Source: Seriola aureovittata (Eukaryota > Chordata > Actinopteri > Carangiformes > Carangidae). Taken from it: DNA of 64,000 nt. How positions within the stretch are numbered: the stretch's first letter is position 1; each line of letters opens with the position of its first letter. Of the stretch, positions 40,020 to 51,100 are shown in pieces. The notes below the pieces were generated by a model. The model made no database searches. It was given only the letters and a program-made list of their open reading frames with translations, and was not told the origin of the DNA. The stretch spans positions 9,486,401 through 9,550,400 of the forward strand of contig NC_079364.1 of assembly GCF_021018895.1 (NCBI RefSeq), read 5' to 3'. Position numbers and translations under genes: made by a program.

Positions 40020-40260
40020 CCGTACCCAACGTGGGTTTAATTGACAACCCGGGCTCCTGACAGACAGCTTTTCTAGCGCTGAGCCAATTGTAAGCCTCGG
40101 AGGAAGACAGCTGGCACACCATTGGATAAAGAGCAGTGGAGGGGAGAGATGAGGAGGGGAGGGGAGGGGAGGACCCACGTGGGGCCTGGTATAGTGAGCA
40201 ACACGTGATAGGCTGATATCCTGAAGCGCAGACGTGTTGTAGCCTACCTAGTGCTGCTGA
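40020..40260 (+). promoter_or_regulatory. candidate upstream regulatory block with CCAAT and E-box motifs
   Basis: Motifs seen include CCAAT at 40,084-40,088, its inverted form ATTGG at 40,121-40,125, a GGGGA run at 40,151-40,173 and two CACGTG E-boxes at 40,176-40,181 and 40,202-40,207. It is low in simple repeats apart from the GGGGA run. It lies about 0.6 kb before the main promoter-like block and could be a proximal enhancer or alternative promoter. Confidence 0.3.
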
Positions 40261-40789
40261 TAGGAAAGCTTGTAGATGCTTGAGGTCTCGTTAGAAATAG
40301 GTCGATCAATTCAAGTCACTCAAAGGACACTCTGCTGTAGATTAAGCAGTATTCACATCTTCTGCGCACTTCGGGTCTTGAATGAATTTCTATGAGCTCC
40401 TATTTTTCTTGGCATAGTATCAGGACCTATTTCTTTTGCTTGGCATCTCTACCTCTCCTTGAAATGAGAGCAGAAAGTGTGATCTTCCTGTTTCAGACTT
40501 CAGACTAGCTTTACATATAATTTGTTCAAATACTGAGCACATTTACAGCCTAGTGCTTGTATTAAAATGATACATTCTGTCTTTGGTTGGTGGGGTTATT
40601 TTCTTGTTTACATCAGCATGTAGTGAATTTGAATCGGCATAGCTTTTAATGGTAAAATCTTCAGGTACATACTAATAATGGAAACGCTGAAACACCGGCT
40701 GCGATGCACGGACATATAAATTATTGCCTTTGTTTTGAACAAGTTGTTGAACGCACTGAATGTCACTTCAAATCCAAAATGGCGAATGT

Positions 40790-41010
40790 GTGAGGTCACA
40801 GATTGCAGGCCAATCACAACACCGGTTTGGTGGATACCCCACGTGGGGATACAGCGCTGTGATTTGTCAACGATGCTAAACTCCTTCGGAGAACCCGATT
40901 GGTTAGTGCGGGGCCCTCTCTCGGCAGTCGGGTCCTCGTGTCAGTGAGCAGTCTGTGTGTGGTACCGCGAGCGGCGGAGGAACTGGGTATACCCAACAGC
41001 AAGCTAGTGG
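40790..41010 (+). promoter_or_regulatory. tle3: probable tle3 core promoter region
   Basis: GC and CpG rise sharply here compared with the flanks. Visible motifs are AAAATGGCG at about 40,778-40,786 (YY1-like), CCAAT at 40,810-40,814, the perfect palindrome CCCCACGTGGGG at 40,837-40,848, and an inverted CCAAT (ATTGG) at 40,898-40,902, followed by CpG-rich sequence with GCGAGCGGCGG. No convincing TATA box is seen. The layout fits a TATA-less, CCAAT-box developmental promoter about 1.1-1.3 kb before the start codon. The start site itself cannot be read from sequence. Confidence 0.45.
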
Positions 41011-42101
41011 TATATTTCACAACGGTCGACATTTTCAAAAAAATTAACCCGTTTTTTCGCTTTAAATATTCTTTGGACTTACTGGAAGATTCGTGTACGA
41101 TTACTGGATCTAATATAGGCATACTTTGAAGTTGTCTGCTGTCAACAACTCGTCCCAATCGAGTGGTTTCCAACGTCCGACCGGACGGAGAGACGTTCTC
41201 CGCCGCGGGATCATCGGGGTTTTTAAAGGACTCTCAAGAAGCAAGTGTATGAAAAATAGAAACGGCGACGGACATTTTCTGCTCTTATCACTCCGTGGTG
41301 ACAGTTACGGGTCGAGGATATTAAGCTTTGTGTTTGGATACTAATTTATTTTACCTGTGGAGAAGAAAGGGGAGGAATCGGTCGAAACAAAGGTAAAAAG
41401 AGCTACAAGAAGAGAGCCGCTAACAAGACGGGTGGTGGTGGTGTGGCTTTATGGCAGCCGACTTTGAAAGCAGCAGCTCCTTGTTTTCTGATCTAACCGG
41501 ACCACCAAAACAATCCTTGTGTGTGTTCTTTTTTCCCCTTTGTGGAAGACAAGTCGTTAGGTTTAAGAGAAAAAACAAAGCATCATGTCATTGAGGGTGT
41601 GATCAAAAGTCTCAACTTTGGGATTTATTTGATACACATTTTACTGTCACACTTGTTTTCCCCAATGTAGTGCACATCGAGGCGATAGATTTAGATTTTT
41701 GACAAACACAGTAGGAAATTTTTCTTTTTTAATCGCAATGCCACAATGAAGATAAAAAAACATATCTTATTCTCATTTTTAGGTAACAGATAGTGCAGTT
41801 AAGTTCATAAAGAAAAAAAATCATGTCGATTTACAGCCAAGGTGCTACACTCGCTTCCTGCGAAAGTGATTCAGCTCCTCAGCTTTGCCCCGTTTTCTGT
41901 TTGTTTAGGTACAAAGGAAAGGCCGACGAGGTGATACATCCAGTGGTCGGGGTCTGAGTGCGCGCTTCGCAGGCGAGAACAGGGCTTTGTCCGCCGCCAT
42001 CCTGCGTGTACAGGGGAGGGGGTGGCGGTGATTTACCGCACCTTCACTGAAATTACGGAAAGAGAGAAAACACAGCGATTCCCTTGTGTAAAGGACTCGA
42101 C
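41010..42101 (+). other. tle3: probable tle3 5' leader, possibly with a spliced 5' UTR intron
   Basis: This stretch lies between the promoter-like block and the start codon and holds CpG-rich patches at 41,150-41,220 and 41,910-42,060. A possible donor (AAAG|GTAAAA at about 41,391) and a possible acceptor with a good pyrimidine tract (TTTCTGTTTGTTTAG at 41,908) would remove about 0.5 kb of AT-rich sequence. If that stretch is retained, a short upstream frame is present (41,451-41,594). The leader may be one long exon instead; sequence alone does not settle it. Confidence 0.35.
41451..41594 (+). other. possible upstream open reading frame in the tle3 leader (47 codons)
   Basis: An ATG at 41,451 (context CTTTATGG, with G at +4) opens 47 codons beginning MAADFESSSSLFSDLTGPP and stops at TGA 41,592. 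It ends about 500 bp before the tle3 start. It would act as an upstream frame only if the leader is not spliced across it. The peptide is not recognised and may be meaningless. Confidence 0.2.
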
Positions 42102-42125
42102 ATGTATCCACAAGGCCGGCATCCG
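42102..42125 (+). CDS. tle3: tle3 coding exon 1 (start codon, MYPQGRHP)
   Basis: The ATG at 42102 opens the short conserved peptide MYPQGRHP, the usual N-terminus of TLE2/3-type proteins; TLE1 begins MFPQSRHP. The exon ends after CCG in phase 0 at a strong GTAAGT donor (42126). The context CTCGACATGT has an A at position -2 and a G at -4 but is not a perfect Kozak site. The family's fixed N-terminal peptide decides this start. The exon's 5' end is unknown because the 5' leader has no direct sequence mark. Confidence 0.93.
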
Positions 42126-45100
42126 GTAAGTAGCTGTCTTTGTCACTGTTTGTAAATTGATGCAACTGCACCGCCCATCAAAATAGCCTAATTAGCTCGT
42201 GGAGTGGAGCTGCTGATCCACACCTTACTATTTATGGTCTGCATCAGTGCTGCTGAGGCGCTTCACTCTGCCAGGAAAGAAACTGGGAGATCGTGTTTAT
42301 TGGCAACAAGATCAAAGATTTTGGTTGAACTCAAGAAAGCAATCATCACCTCCTTCTGGAAACTGATTTAATTTCACTGCTGTTTGTTATAGTTGCATGT
42401 TTAGTACTAAAAGGTTAATTGTGCTTGTTGCACAGCATACACTGAAACCCCACAACTATGTGTTTGATTTGAAGCATTCTTCACTCACCATCCTCTGCTT
42501 ACCATGTAATATTACTTCGAGGACATATGAAGTGACACCCCCCCCCCCCCCCCCCCCCATGTCATTGAACATGCTCTATCCTCCTCCAGTCAGAGCTTAG
42601 GGGAAATGTGAGGACAGACCATAAAGGGAAAAAACACAGTTTACCAAGAAACGTGAGGAGGAGGTGGTGAGAGAGAGATGAGACTATTATCTGGGCTGTG
42701 ATAGCAGTATTTACACCTGTGGTATCTCTAACCTTGCACCTTTCAGGCACCTCACCAGCCAGGGCAGCCTGGCTTCAAGTTCACCGTGGCAGAATCCTGC
42801 GACAGGATCAAAGACGAATTTCAGTTCCTGCAGGCCCAGTACCACAGGTAATGACTAGCCTACAGTAAACAACATTGACTTCCTGGAAAGAATAGGAAGA
42901 GGAAGCTGCCTCTGTTTTGTTCCATTTTTGTAGCTTCATTCACTAAGTCTACACTGATGAAGAACAAGAAAAATGTATATGTACTAAATTTTATTATTGT
43001 TAAACATTTAAATAAAGATGTTCACTTTTAAGTATGTGTTATTAAACTAGCGTCACAAATTAAATATTACTTTTTTTCCTCTTTTCTCTTCTTGAAGTCT
43101 TAAAGTGGAGTACGATAAACTGGCCAATGAAAAGACTGAGATGCAGCGCCACTACGTCATGGTAAGAGCAATCATCATAAAGCTGTGAATCTGATTTAAT
43201 AGCGTATCCTCCCTTTTGCCCCAGGTGAACAGTCACAGGTGGTGCAGCTGTGGTGTTTTGTAAAGACCATGTTAGTATTTGTCGCTTCTTGGTACCGTTG
43301 ACTCATGCCTGTGTTTTCATTGGATAAGAAGGTGCAGGGTGGGGGAGCATGGAGAGGCAGTTGAAACTCCAGCAGGGGTCAAATGTCCAACTATTGATTG
43401 TGGGGTGTGACGACCCCCCTCTATGGCTCTGGGGTCCTCTTTATGACCCTTCACCCCCCACCCCACCCCGCCCCACCCCACCCCCCAACACATCCAACAT
43501 GACCCACTGGGGGTTAATGACTGGTCTGCTGGCTTTGTGCATGAATCAGAGGGTTTCCTGCACTCTTATTATACTCCCCTAAGGTGAAATACAGGGTCGC
43601 TCAGACACTTTAGACACACCCAGGGGTTTCTCAGATATGGGGAGACTTTTGCATTTTTTTCCAAGCATTAAGATAATTAACTGGCTGTTGGGTCCTGGTG
43701 TATAATATCACAATATTAACAGGAATACTATTTTCTCTATATAAATGTATTTTAAATGTAATATGAAATAATTAAATTGATGTTCAGTGCAGTAAACTAA
43801 ACACCTGTGTCAGACAAAACTCTGCACATGTGTAAAACTAAAACAGTTACAGCATAGACTCAGATTAGTTGATTAGTCAATAGACTCAAATGAATCAGTG
43901 ACTGCTTTGACAATGAATGAATAATTTAAGTCCTTTTCAATCAAAACTGCTAAAGATTTGCTGTTTCCAGCTTCTAAAATGGGAAATGTAGCTGATTTTC
44001 TTTGTCTTTCAAGATTGTAAACTAAACATGTTTGGATTTTGAACTATTGTTTGGACAAAGCCAAGCAATTTGAAGGTGTCCCTTTGGGACTATTAATCAG
44101 TGAATTGACAAAAAATGATCAGAAGATTAGTTGATGATAACAATAATTGGCAGATTCAGCTATCATATCATTCCACTACAATTCCAATAAAAATCAATAG
44201 CTAGTAATATTGATGCTTTGCCCAGCTTTATCACTAATTGAAGTTTTGTGTTGTCTGGCATTTAACTTTGTTGCTATGTGCACTCTGTGTTAGTACTTTA
44301 ATCTCAATTTGGGATAGGTGCTGGATTTCAATGAAAATGCTTTGAAGGGTTAAATGTAAAACTGTTCCTAAGCTGCAATTAAATCATATTACATTCAGTT
44401 CAGAGCTCCCTGATGATCAGATAGAGACAATGAAATCTTTGCCTTTGCAGTGACAGCCTAACTCAAAAGTTCTTTTAATACAGGGAAGCTGCATTGTGTG
44501 CATTGAAAAAGAACAGTCTTTATCTAACAAGTGATATGACTTAGACTTCACTCTTAGTTTGTGTATTTGTGTGGTTATCTTGTTTTTACATGAAAGGAAT
44601 GACTTTAACCAAACGCAGCAGTATGTTTGTTAAATATTATTTTCCCTGTGAGGAACCAGAAGGTGGTGGGAGTAGGTATAATAAATGGAAACTGTTTGCT
44701 GTGTGTTTGATAAACAAGACAGACAAACTATTAGGCTTTAGTTTGTATCTGGTGGTGGGCTCACAAGCTTCTGGCACACAACAGCAGATAATGTTGTTTT
44801 CAATAATAGCATTGGCTTTCCCCTTGGTTTTTGAAGCCATAGACAGTGTTTGTGCTCAAAAACTGGCAGTGCCTAGTAGAAGTAAACAGGAACAGTAGCC
44901 AGTCATCTGTCTGCTGTGGCTGCAAAAAGTACATGAAGTTTTCAACCTCTTGGGTTAATGTCAGTGTTTTTTAATTGTTCACTCCTGTGCTGAAACATGT
45001 ATTCAGCTTCTCTTTAATTGTTTGGGTACTCTAGTGGACTGATAAAATATCATACCAGTCAACCACTGTTTTTTGCACAAACAAATCCTCTGTTAAGAAG

Positions 45101-48100
45101 TAACTTTTAAGGGCATACAGTACATTTTGAAGAATACATATCTTGCCTCTAATCACTTTTTTGAATGTACAAATGAAAACAAAGGTTTTAGTTTTTTAAT
45201 GTTTTCTCCTCTGTTTCACAGTACTATGAGATGTCCTATGGGCTCAACATTGAGATGCACAAACAGGTATGTAGCCATATCAGAGATGGTCTGTGTATAG
45301 CCAAAACAATGTTGTTTTTTCCCCTAGTGATGAAGGAATATAAACACACCGACACACACCTACTAACACACACACATACCTGACCTTAGTTTCTGCCCTC
45401 ATCCTTAAATGCCTTTTGAAGGCATACACATACTGGCTTCCTGTAGTGAAAATGCTGACAGGCTAAACAACACGAAGGGCATGCTGCCTGATGGGGATGG
45501 TTTGATAAGATTAAAGTGAAGTATTTGGCAGAGAGTCTGAGAGGATGTGTTTTTGTGTGTTCTGTCCTTCTGTGTGTGTGTGTGTTTGTGTGTGTGTGCG
45601 TGCGTGCGTGCACACGCATACACGTACGTGTGCACACACATATGCCGACACTACTCTGTGTCTGTTTCCCCAGTGCCAGCCTGGCTAAAAGCTCATTAGT
45701 TCAGCTGCCACCCAGCACTGGGCATCATGCTGCAGTGGAAAGACTTCTAAAGATGAATATGGCAAAACCACCCAGGAAGCAGTTTCAGTAAACTGGAGGC
45801 ACGAAGGAATGAGGGGCATATATATTAAAATCACCTAAGCCTTAGAAATAGCGACCACGTTTCACATGAGGCTTCTTTGTTCATTTGCTTCTAGTTGATC
45901 TTTGGCCTGTCAAGTCCAGAGTGTTGGAGGCAGGTTTGTCTAGTGTTTGTGGAAACCATCCCTTAACCCAAATACTTTGTTGGCTTAGAACTCCTGCACC
46001 ACCAAGAATGTACCCTCCTGTAGTGTCCTCGAGCAGCTTAGTAGCTCCAGCAGTGCTGCTCTGATATTCCTCTGTATGAAAATAAGCGTTTCCCTCAGTG
46101 ACTTTTTTTTTTTTTTTTTTTATGGGTTCTGTCTATATTGGTGCCTAACATCGTAACATTGTCCAAAACCATGCTGGAAATAAGAGTTAATTTCATCATG
46201 TTGTCCCTTGGATACAGTATGTGTTTTTTGTAGCTCTGTAACAATTAGTTAATGATAATAATAATAATAATTAGAGAAGATTAGACGGAGCATTAATCAA
46301 GAAAAAATTCACAGGGATAAGTTTCGTAAAAACAAATATTTGCTGCTTTTCCGATTTATGTTATTTTAAATTCAATTTAAAATTGGTAGGGAAAAACAAG
46401 TTCTCTCAGAATTTCATTTAATTGAATTGTGAAGAATATTTTTGTACTGTTTGTTTATTAATTTACATTTTATGGAGTAAACAATCCATCATAAAACAAT
46501 TGAGAGATGAACCTGATAGTGAAAATGTTAGTTGCAACCCAGGATTTGCAGAAATGAATCAAAAATACAGCATCACATAACAGGCACCAGGTTATGTGAT
46601 GGTTCTATCATACCTGTAAGATGTCTGCAGGTGGGCACCTTGAATATTTCATCTGACGTGTTTATGCATGTCCACATGATATGGAGTATATATGGTTGCC
46701 TGTAAGGAACTGGTTGACTTTTAGTGTTTGGTGTGGTCATCTGCTGATCACTCTAGACTCTAAACTGTAGACACTATAGTCCTAAATGTAAGATATCCCC
46801 CTTCTATAGGTCATACAACACCCCTCTATGTAAGACAGATAACTCCTGTACATAGCACTGCAAATCATCTGTTTTATTAAAGAGCTGACCTGAGGCTTTT
46901 AGTCAGGTGTGTAAAACCCACATCTTCTTTTGTATTCTTGTATACATTTCGTATGTATCAGCATAATCTTTTATTCTGTTCACTTAAAGGGGGAAAAAAG
47001 ATTAACATGATCTCAAGGTGCCCCTCTTTTATCTTTTGACACTTACATTTCCATTTTCTCAGATTCTGCCTTTCCTTCTGTTTCCCTCAGTCATCTTTGC
47101 CTCCTCAATTCTCCTCTCCCACCTCCTCCTTGTGCCCTTATGTCTTTTCATTGCTTCCCCCTCCCCTGTCTGCCCCACCACCCCAACATTGTGATGTGAA
47201 TGATGGCCCTTGTGTCATTAGCTGTTTGATATGATGTATGAGAGTGGGAGTCTGTCAGAGAGGGAGTAAGAGACAGAGAGGTGGGGTGGAGGCTTCATGG
47301 CCCTCAGATCCAGAAGGTTAATGGCATCAGTGGGAGGGTAGCCCAGTCGGAACAGCAGCACACTGCACAATTCATCAGGTGTAGTCGTGTTTTTTTTTTA
47401 TTTTTTATTTTTTATAGGCATGCAGTATGTGTCTGCTGATGCTGTGTGTGCTAACTAGGTGTGTATTCTGGTTATCAAGGAACTTGATGCATCTCAACCC
47501 CCTCCACCATTTTGAGCGTTATCTGTTAGGTACTTATCACAAACGAGGTTGAAGCAATGCATGGTTGGGGGCGGAACTGGTTGTTGTGGGTGGATGCTGG
47601 TGGCATTGGACAAGACAAGCTGGGAAAAGGAGGGGGGGGGTGGCGACAGGAAAGGAGTGAGAGGCTTCTGGGTAAATGGGTTAATCGACTGGTCCGCTCC
47701 TGTGCATCTTCTTTGTTTATCAATAAGCCTGGTGGAGTTGACGGAGCATTGTGAATAATGCATGATTCCTGCCACCTCCCTTCCCCTCTCTGCTTTCTGC
47801 CATCCCTGGTGAACGAGTGTTTGTGATGACATCAGCGAGAGGTAAACAGACAGCCCTTAGCTGTCCATGTGATTTGGTAGGAAGGGAGAGGGGCTGGATT
47901 ATTGCATGCAGGCAGGCATATTACGCCACTCGTGTAGAAGATTTATTGCAGTGTGATAAACTCACTTTGTGTTGTTATTGCTTCAAAGCTGGATTGAAAA
48001 GAAGAGGAAGGGGCACGAACACACATATGCGCATAAAAATAAATACTCATATCCCTTACATGGTAACACCAGTGGTGTCTTTACACAAACACACTGTAAT

Positions 48101-51100
48101 TCAAGTTCCAACAGACACACAGCTTCCCCTGCGCTGCTGCTGATCTGAATGGCTGCTTGCAAAGGGATCTGTGTGGCTGCTGGGGGGTAATTTGTTTTGA
48201 CAGTGTCTCTTATGATGGCAAAGAGTGCAGGGTGGAGGTAATCACCCTCGCTTGCTGTCAATAAGTGATTTTAATTAGCGCAGCTCATTAGGCTGCCTCA
48301 GCAACGTGCCCTGCTGACTTTGTGGTGTGGGTGTGGTGGGGGTTGCTTTGTTTTTCACTACCTCTGTTCTCTGTTGTGCTCCCTGTTTATCTCTCTTGTA
48401 TGCTTGCCTACATTTTGATTTCAGCTCTCCCTTTGGTAAATTGAAAGCAAAAGGAACATGAATAGAGAAAATCAACCCCACCTGTTAACCATCAGTGGAT
48501 CCTGTACCTTATTATTAAATTTGGCTGCTTACTTTTGTTGCACATCTTGGTAGCCATTTTGTGAATCTGTTTTATGTATCCATTTCCTTACTTCTTGAAT
48601 GAATGAGGGAAACAGAGAAAGTGCTTTATCGAGGAGAGTCATGTCCGTTTCCTGGATGGAGGAAGAGGGTGAAAAGAAGGAGCAGAGGGAGGAAGAAAGA
48701 GAGCTTGTGCAAATGAATAATTTATACATGATTCCTGGAATTGTTTGCCAAGGTGATGATGGCCGACCTGTCTCTAAGCCAAAACAAACTGACTACGAGA
48801 ACACACACACAGTCTCTCAAGGGAGGTTGACGAGGTTACTGGAGGCTGTGAGACAAGCTTTATTTTGATAGCCAGGCTAGAAGGGCTGGTAGAACAGAGT
48901 TACACAATTAGTGTCTTGGTGTGTGTGTATATGTGTGTACTCAACCCAGCTGATGATGGTTTTGTGTGCCAGTGTTGATGTGGTGAAATGGATGAAAAGA
49001 CTTGTGTGTGTGTGTGTGTCTGTACACATGAACTGCATAATTCAAAATAAAAACTATAAATAAATATTGTCTACATCATCAGGATTTGAACTCTAACGAA
49101 ATCAAATGTAATCTGTTGGAAAACAGCCCATTTCCATATGCTCCCCTGCAGAAAAGGATGTCACTTCATTTTTGTGTGTATGAGCTCAAAATAGAATGAC
49201 ATGCACATGCAAAATATTCTTCATGCATTTGTAATGAACAAGATACCTCTAAGTGCCTCTTTCTTCCTCGGCTCTGGCTGAGAAGATAATTCCCAAACAG
49301 CCATCTCTGCCCCCCTCCCATCATATGCCACTTGTTTTCCTCGCCAATTGAATCCTCGTCAGAGACTCTGCTCTCCACTTGGGGGCTAATGCCTGGAGCG
49401 ACAAACAGCCAAATGGCTTTCAACGCACCATTGACAGAGGGATGCAATGGAGAGAGAGCCTCTCCAAACTCTGGTGCTACTAGACAACCCTGAGTACCTG
49501 TAATTGTGGAGCTGCAGTGAAAAGCTTCTGCTGGCTCAAAGGCTTCTGTTTTCAGTGGCTTTAAGTGTCAATAAACTCTTTCCAGTGCCTGTCTCTGCCA
49601 CTAAAAGCACTGTGGAAAATAGTGCCTCCAAAGTAAAGTGGGAGTCATTTAAGAGTGCTGGGAGTCATCGGATGTGATGTGTTATCAGTATTTTTCTCCT
49701 TCAAAATGGCTGTCAAAAAGTCTTGTAAATAAGCCATGTGCCGATTTGCCCTCCGTAACGTGTGAACTCTGCCTGAACAGTGTAGAGTGACTAAATTTGA
49801 AAAGCAAGAACAAGATGTAGCTGATAAAGGCAGTGATTCAGTTGAAGGGTTTTATAGTATGTCTCAGGTTGACATGTGAGTCAGGATTGCCCTCACATTC
49901 TCTTAAATCGTACCTGAGATATGACAGGCAAATTGTCCAACATCAGCATTGCAATAATTAGGGCACAAAAGGAAAAACAAAAATGGATGCGAAGGAAGTC
50001 TGTTCTATTGTTTTATTTCCTGGCTCCAAAGTAATAGTCTAACTCTGGGGTAAATTTCAAAGGAAGCCAAGGGTTCGGGAACATTTAACCTTAAAAAACC
50101 CTGAAAACATCTCAGCATGATCTCAGCTCTCATACCACCTGGTGCTCCAGCTTGCCTTTCAAAATGAACCGCAGGGAGAACCCGGTGTGTTTTTAGCACA
50201 GTGCACTGAACGTTTCAACACAAAAGGCAGAGTGCACCTGCATTCCATGAATGTTTTTGGCTTCAGATGGTGGCTCTGTAGTGGCGATTTGGTACAAACA
50301 AATGGATGCCTTTCTTTGTGAATTGGTTTGTGGTGAGGGTTTGTAATGTTGTTGCTCTAATAGCCGAGTGTATCAGTATACCGCTGTTTCCTACAAGCCC
50401 CATGTTGCTCCCCTTGCAGCCATTTCCAGAGAAGTGGTGTGATACTGAAACACTCTAATCCTACTGTGTGTCATTGTATCCAGCCCCCGCTAATGATGAT
50501 GGTTTATGAGTCTCCATAGAGCCCCCTCTCTCGCTTCCCCCTCTCTCTATTTCTGCCCCCCCCCCCCCCCCCTTCCCCACAGTTATCCCTCATTAATTTC
50601 CCGTGCCGATCAGATCGACAGGCCGAAAATTCAATTTAATGACCTGCCTCTGTGCTGCGCCTAATATGATTTTACAGGCTGTTCTGGTCAGGGCCCCAGC
50701 CCAATTTACATAACGATCAGCCGTGCCAGATAGCGTTGCCCCAGCAACAGAAGAGGGGGGAAGATGACAGAGGAAGAGGAGGAAGGAGGGCACAGAGGAG
50801 AGATTAGCATGGAGGGGTGTGAAGAAGCATTTGGAGGAGCAGGGAGGGGGGAGGCTGGATGGAGAGAGAAAGCACAGTGCGTCTAAGGTCAGACGGGGGT
50901 TGTGAGATAATTCCTGACAGGCCAGTAAAGGTCTGTCCCCTCTTCTTTCCTTCTTTTCCTGTCTCCCCTCCTCCAAAAAGGAAAGAGTGACACAGAGGTT
51001 GTGCAAAGGGCTACTGGCACCTCCTTTCCCCTTTTTTCCACTTTCTTTCTCCTCCCTCCCCCTTTCACAGTCAAACAAGGTTAAGGGAGAAAATGAGTGG

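Noticed and set aside
40899..41344. Two + strand open frames over the promoter and leader
   Set aside because: They begin without a supported ATG or are unrecognised; openness follows from the CpG-rich leader. The tle3 start at 42,102 is fixed by the conserved N-terminus.
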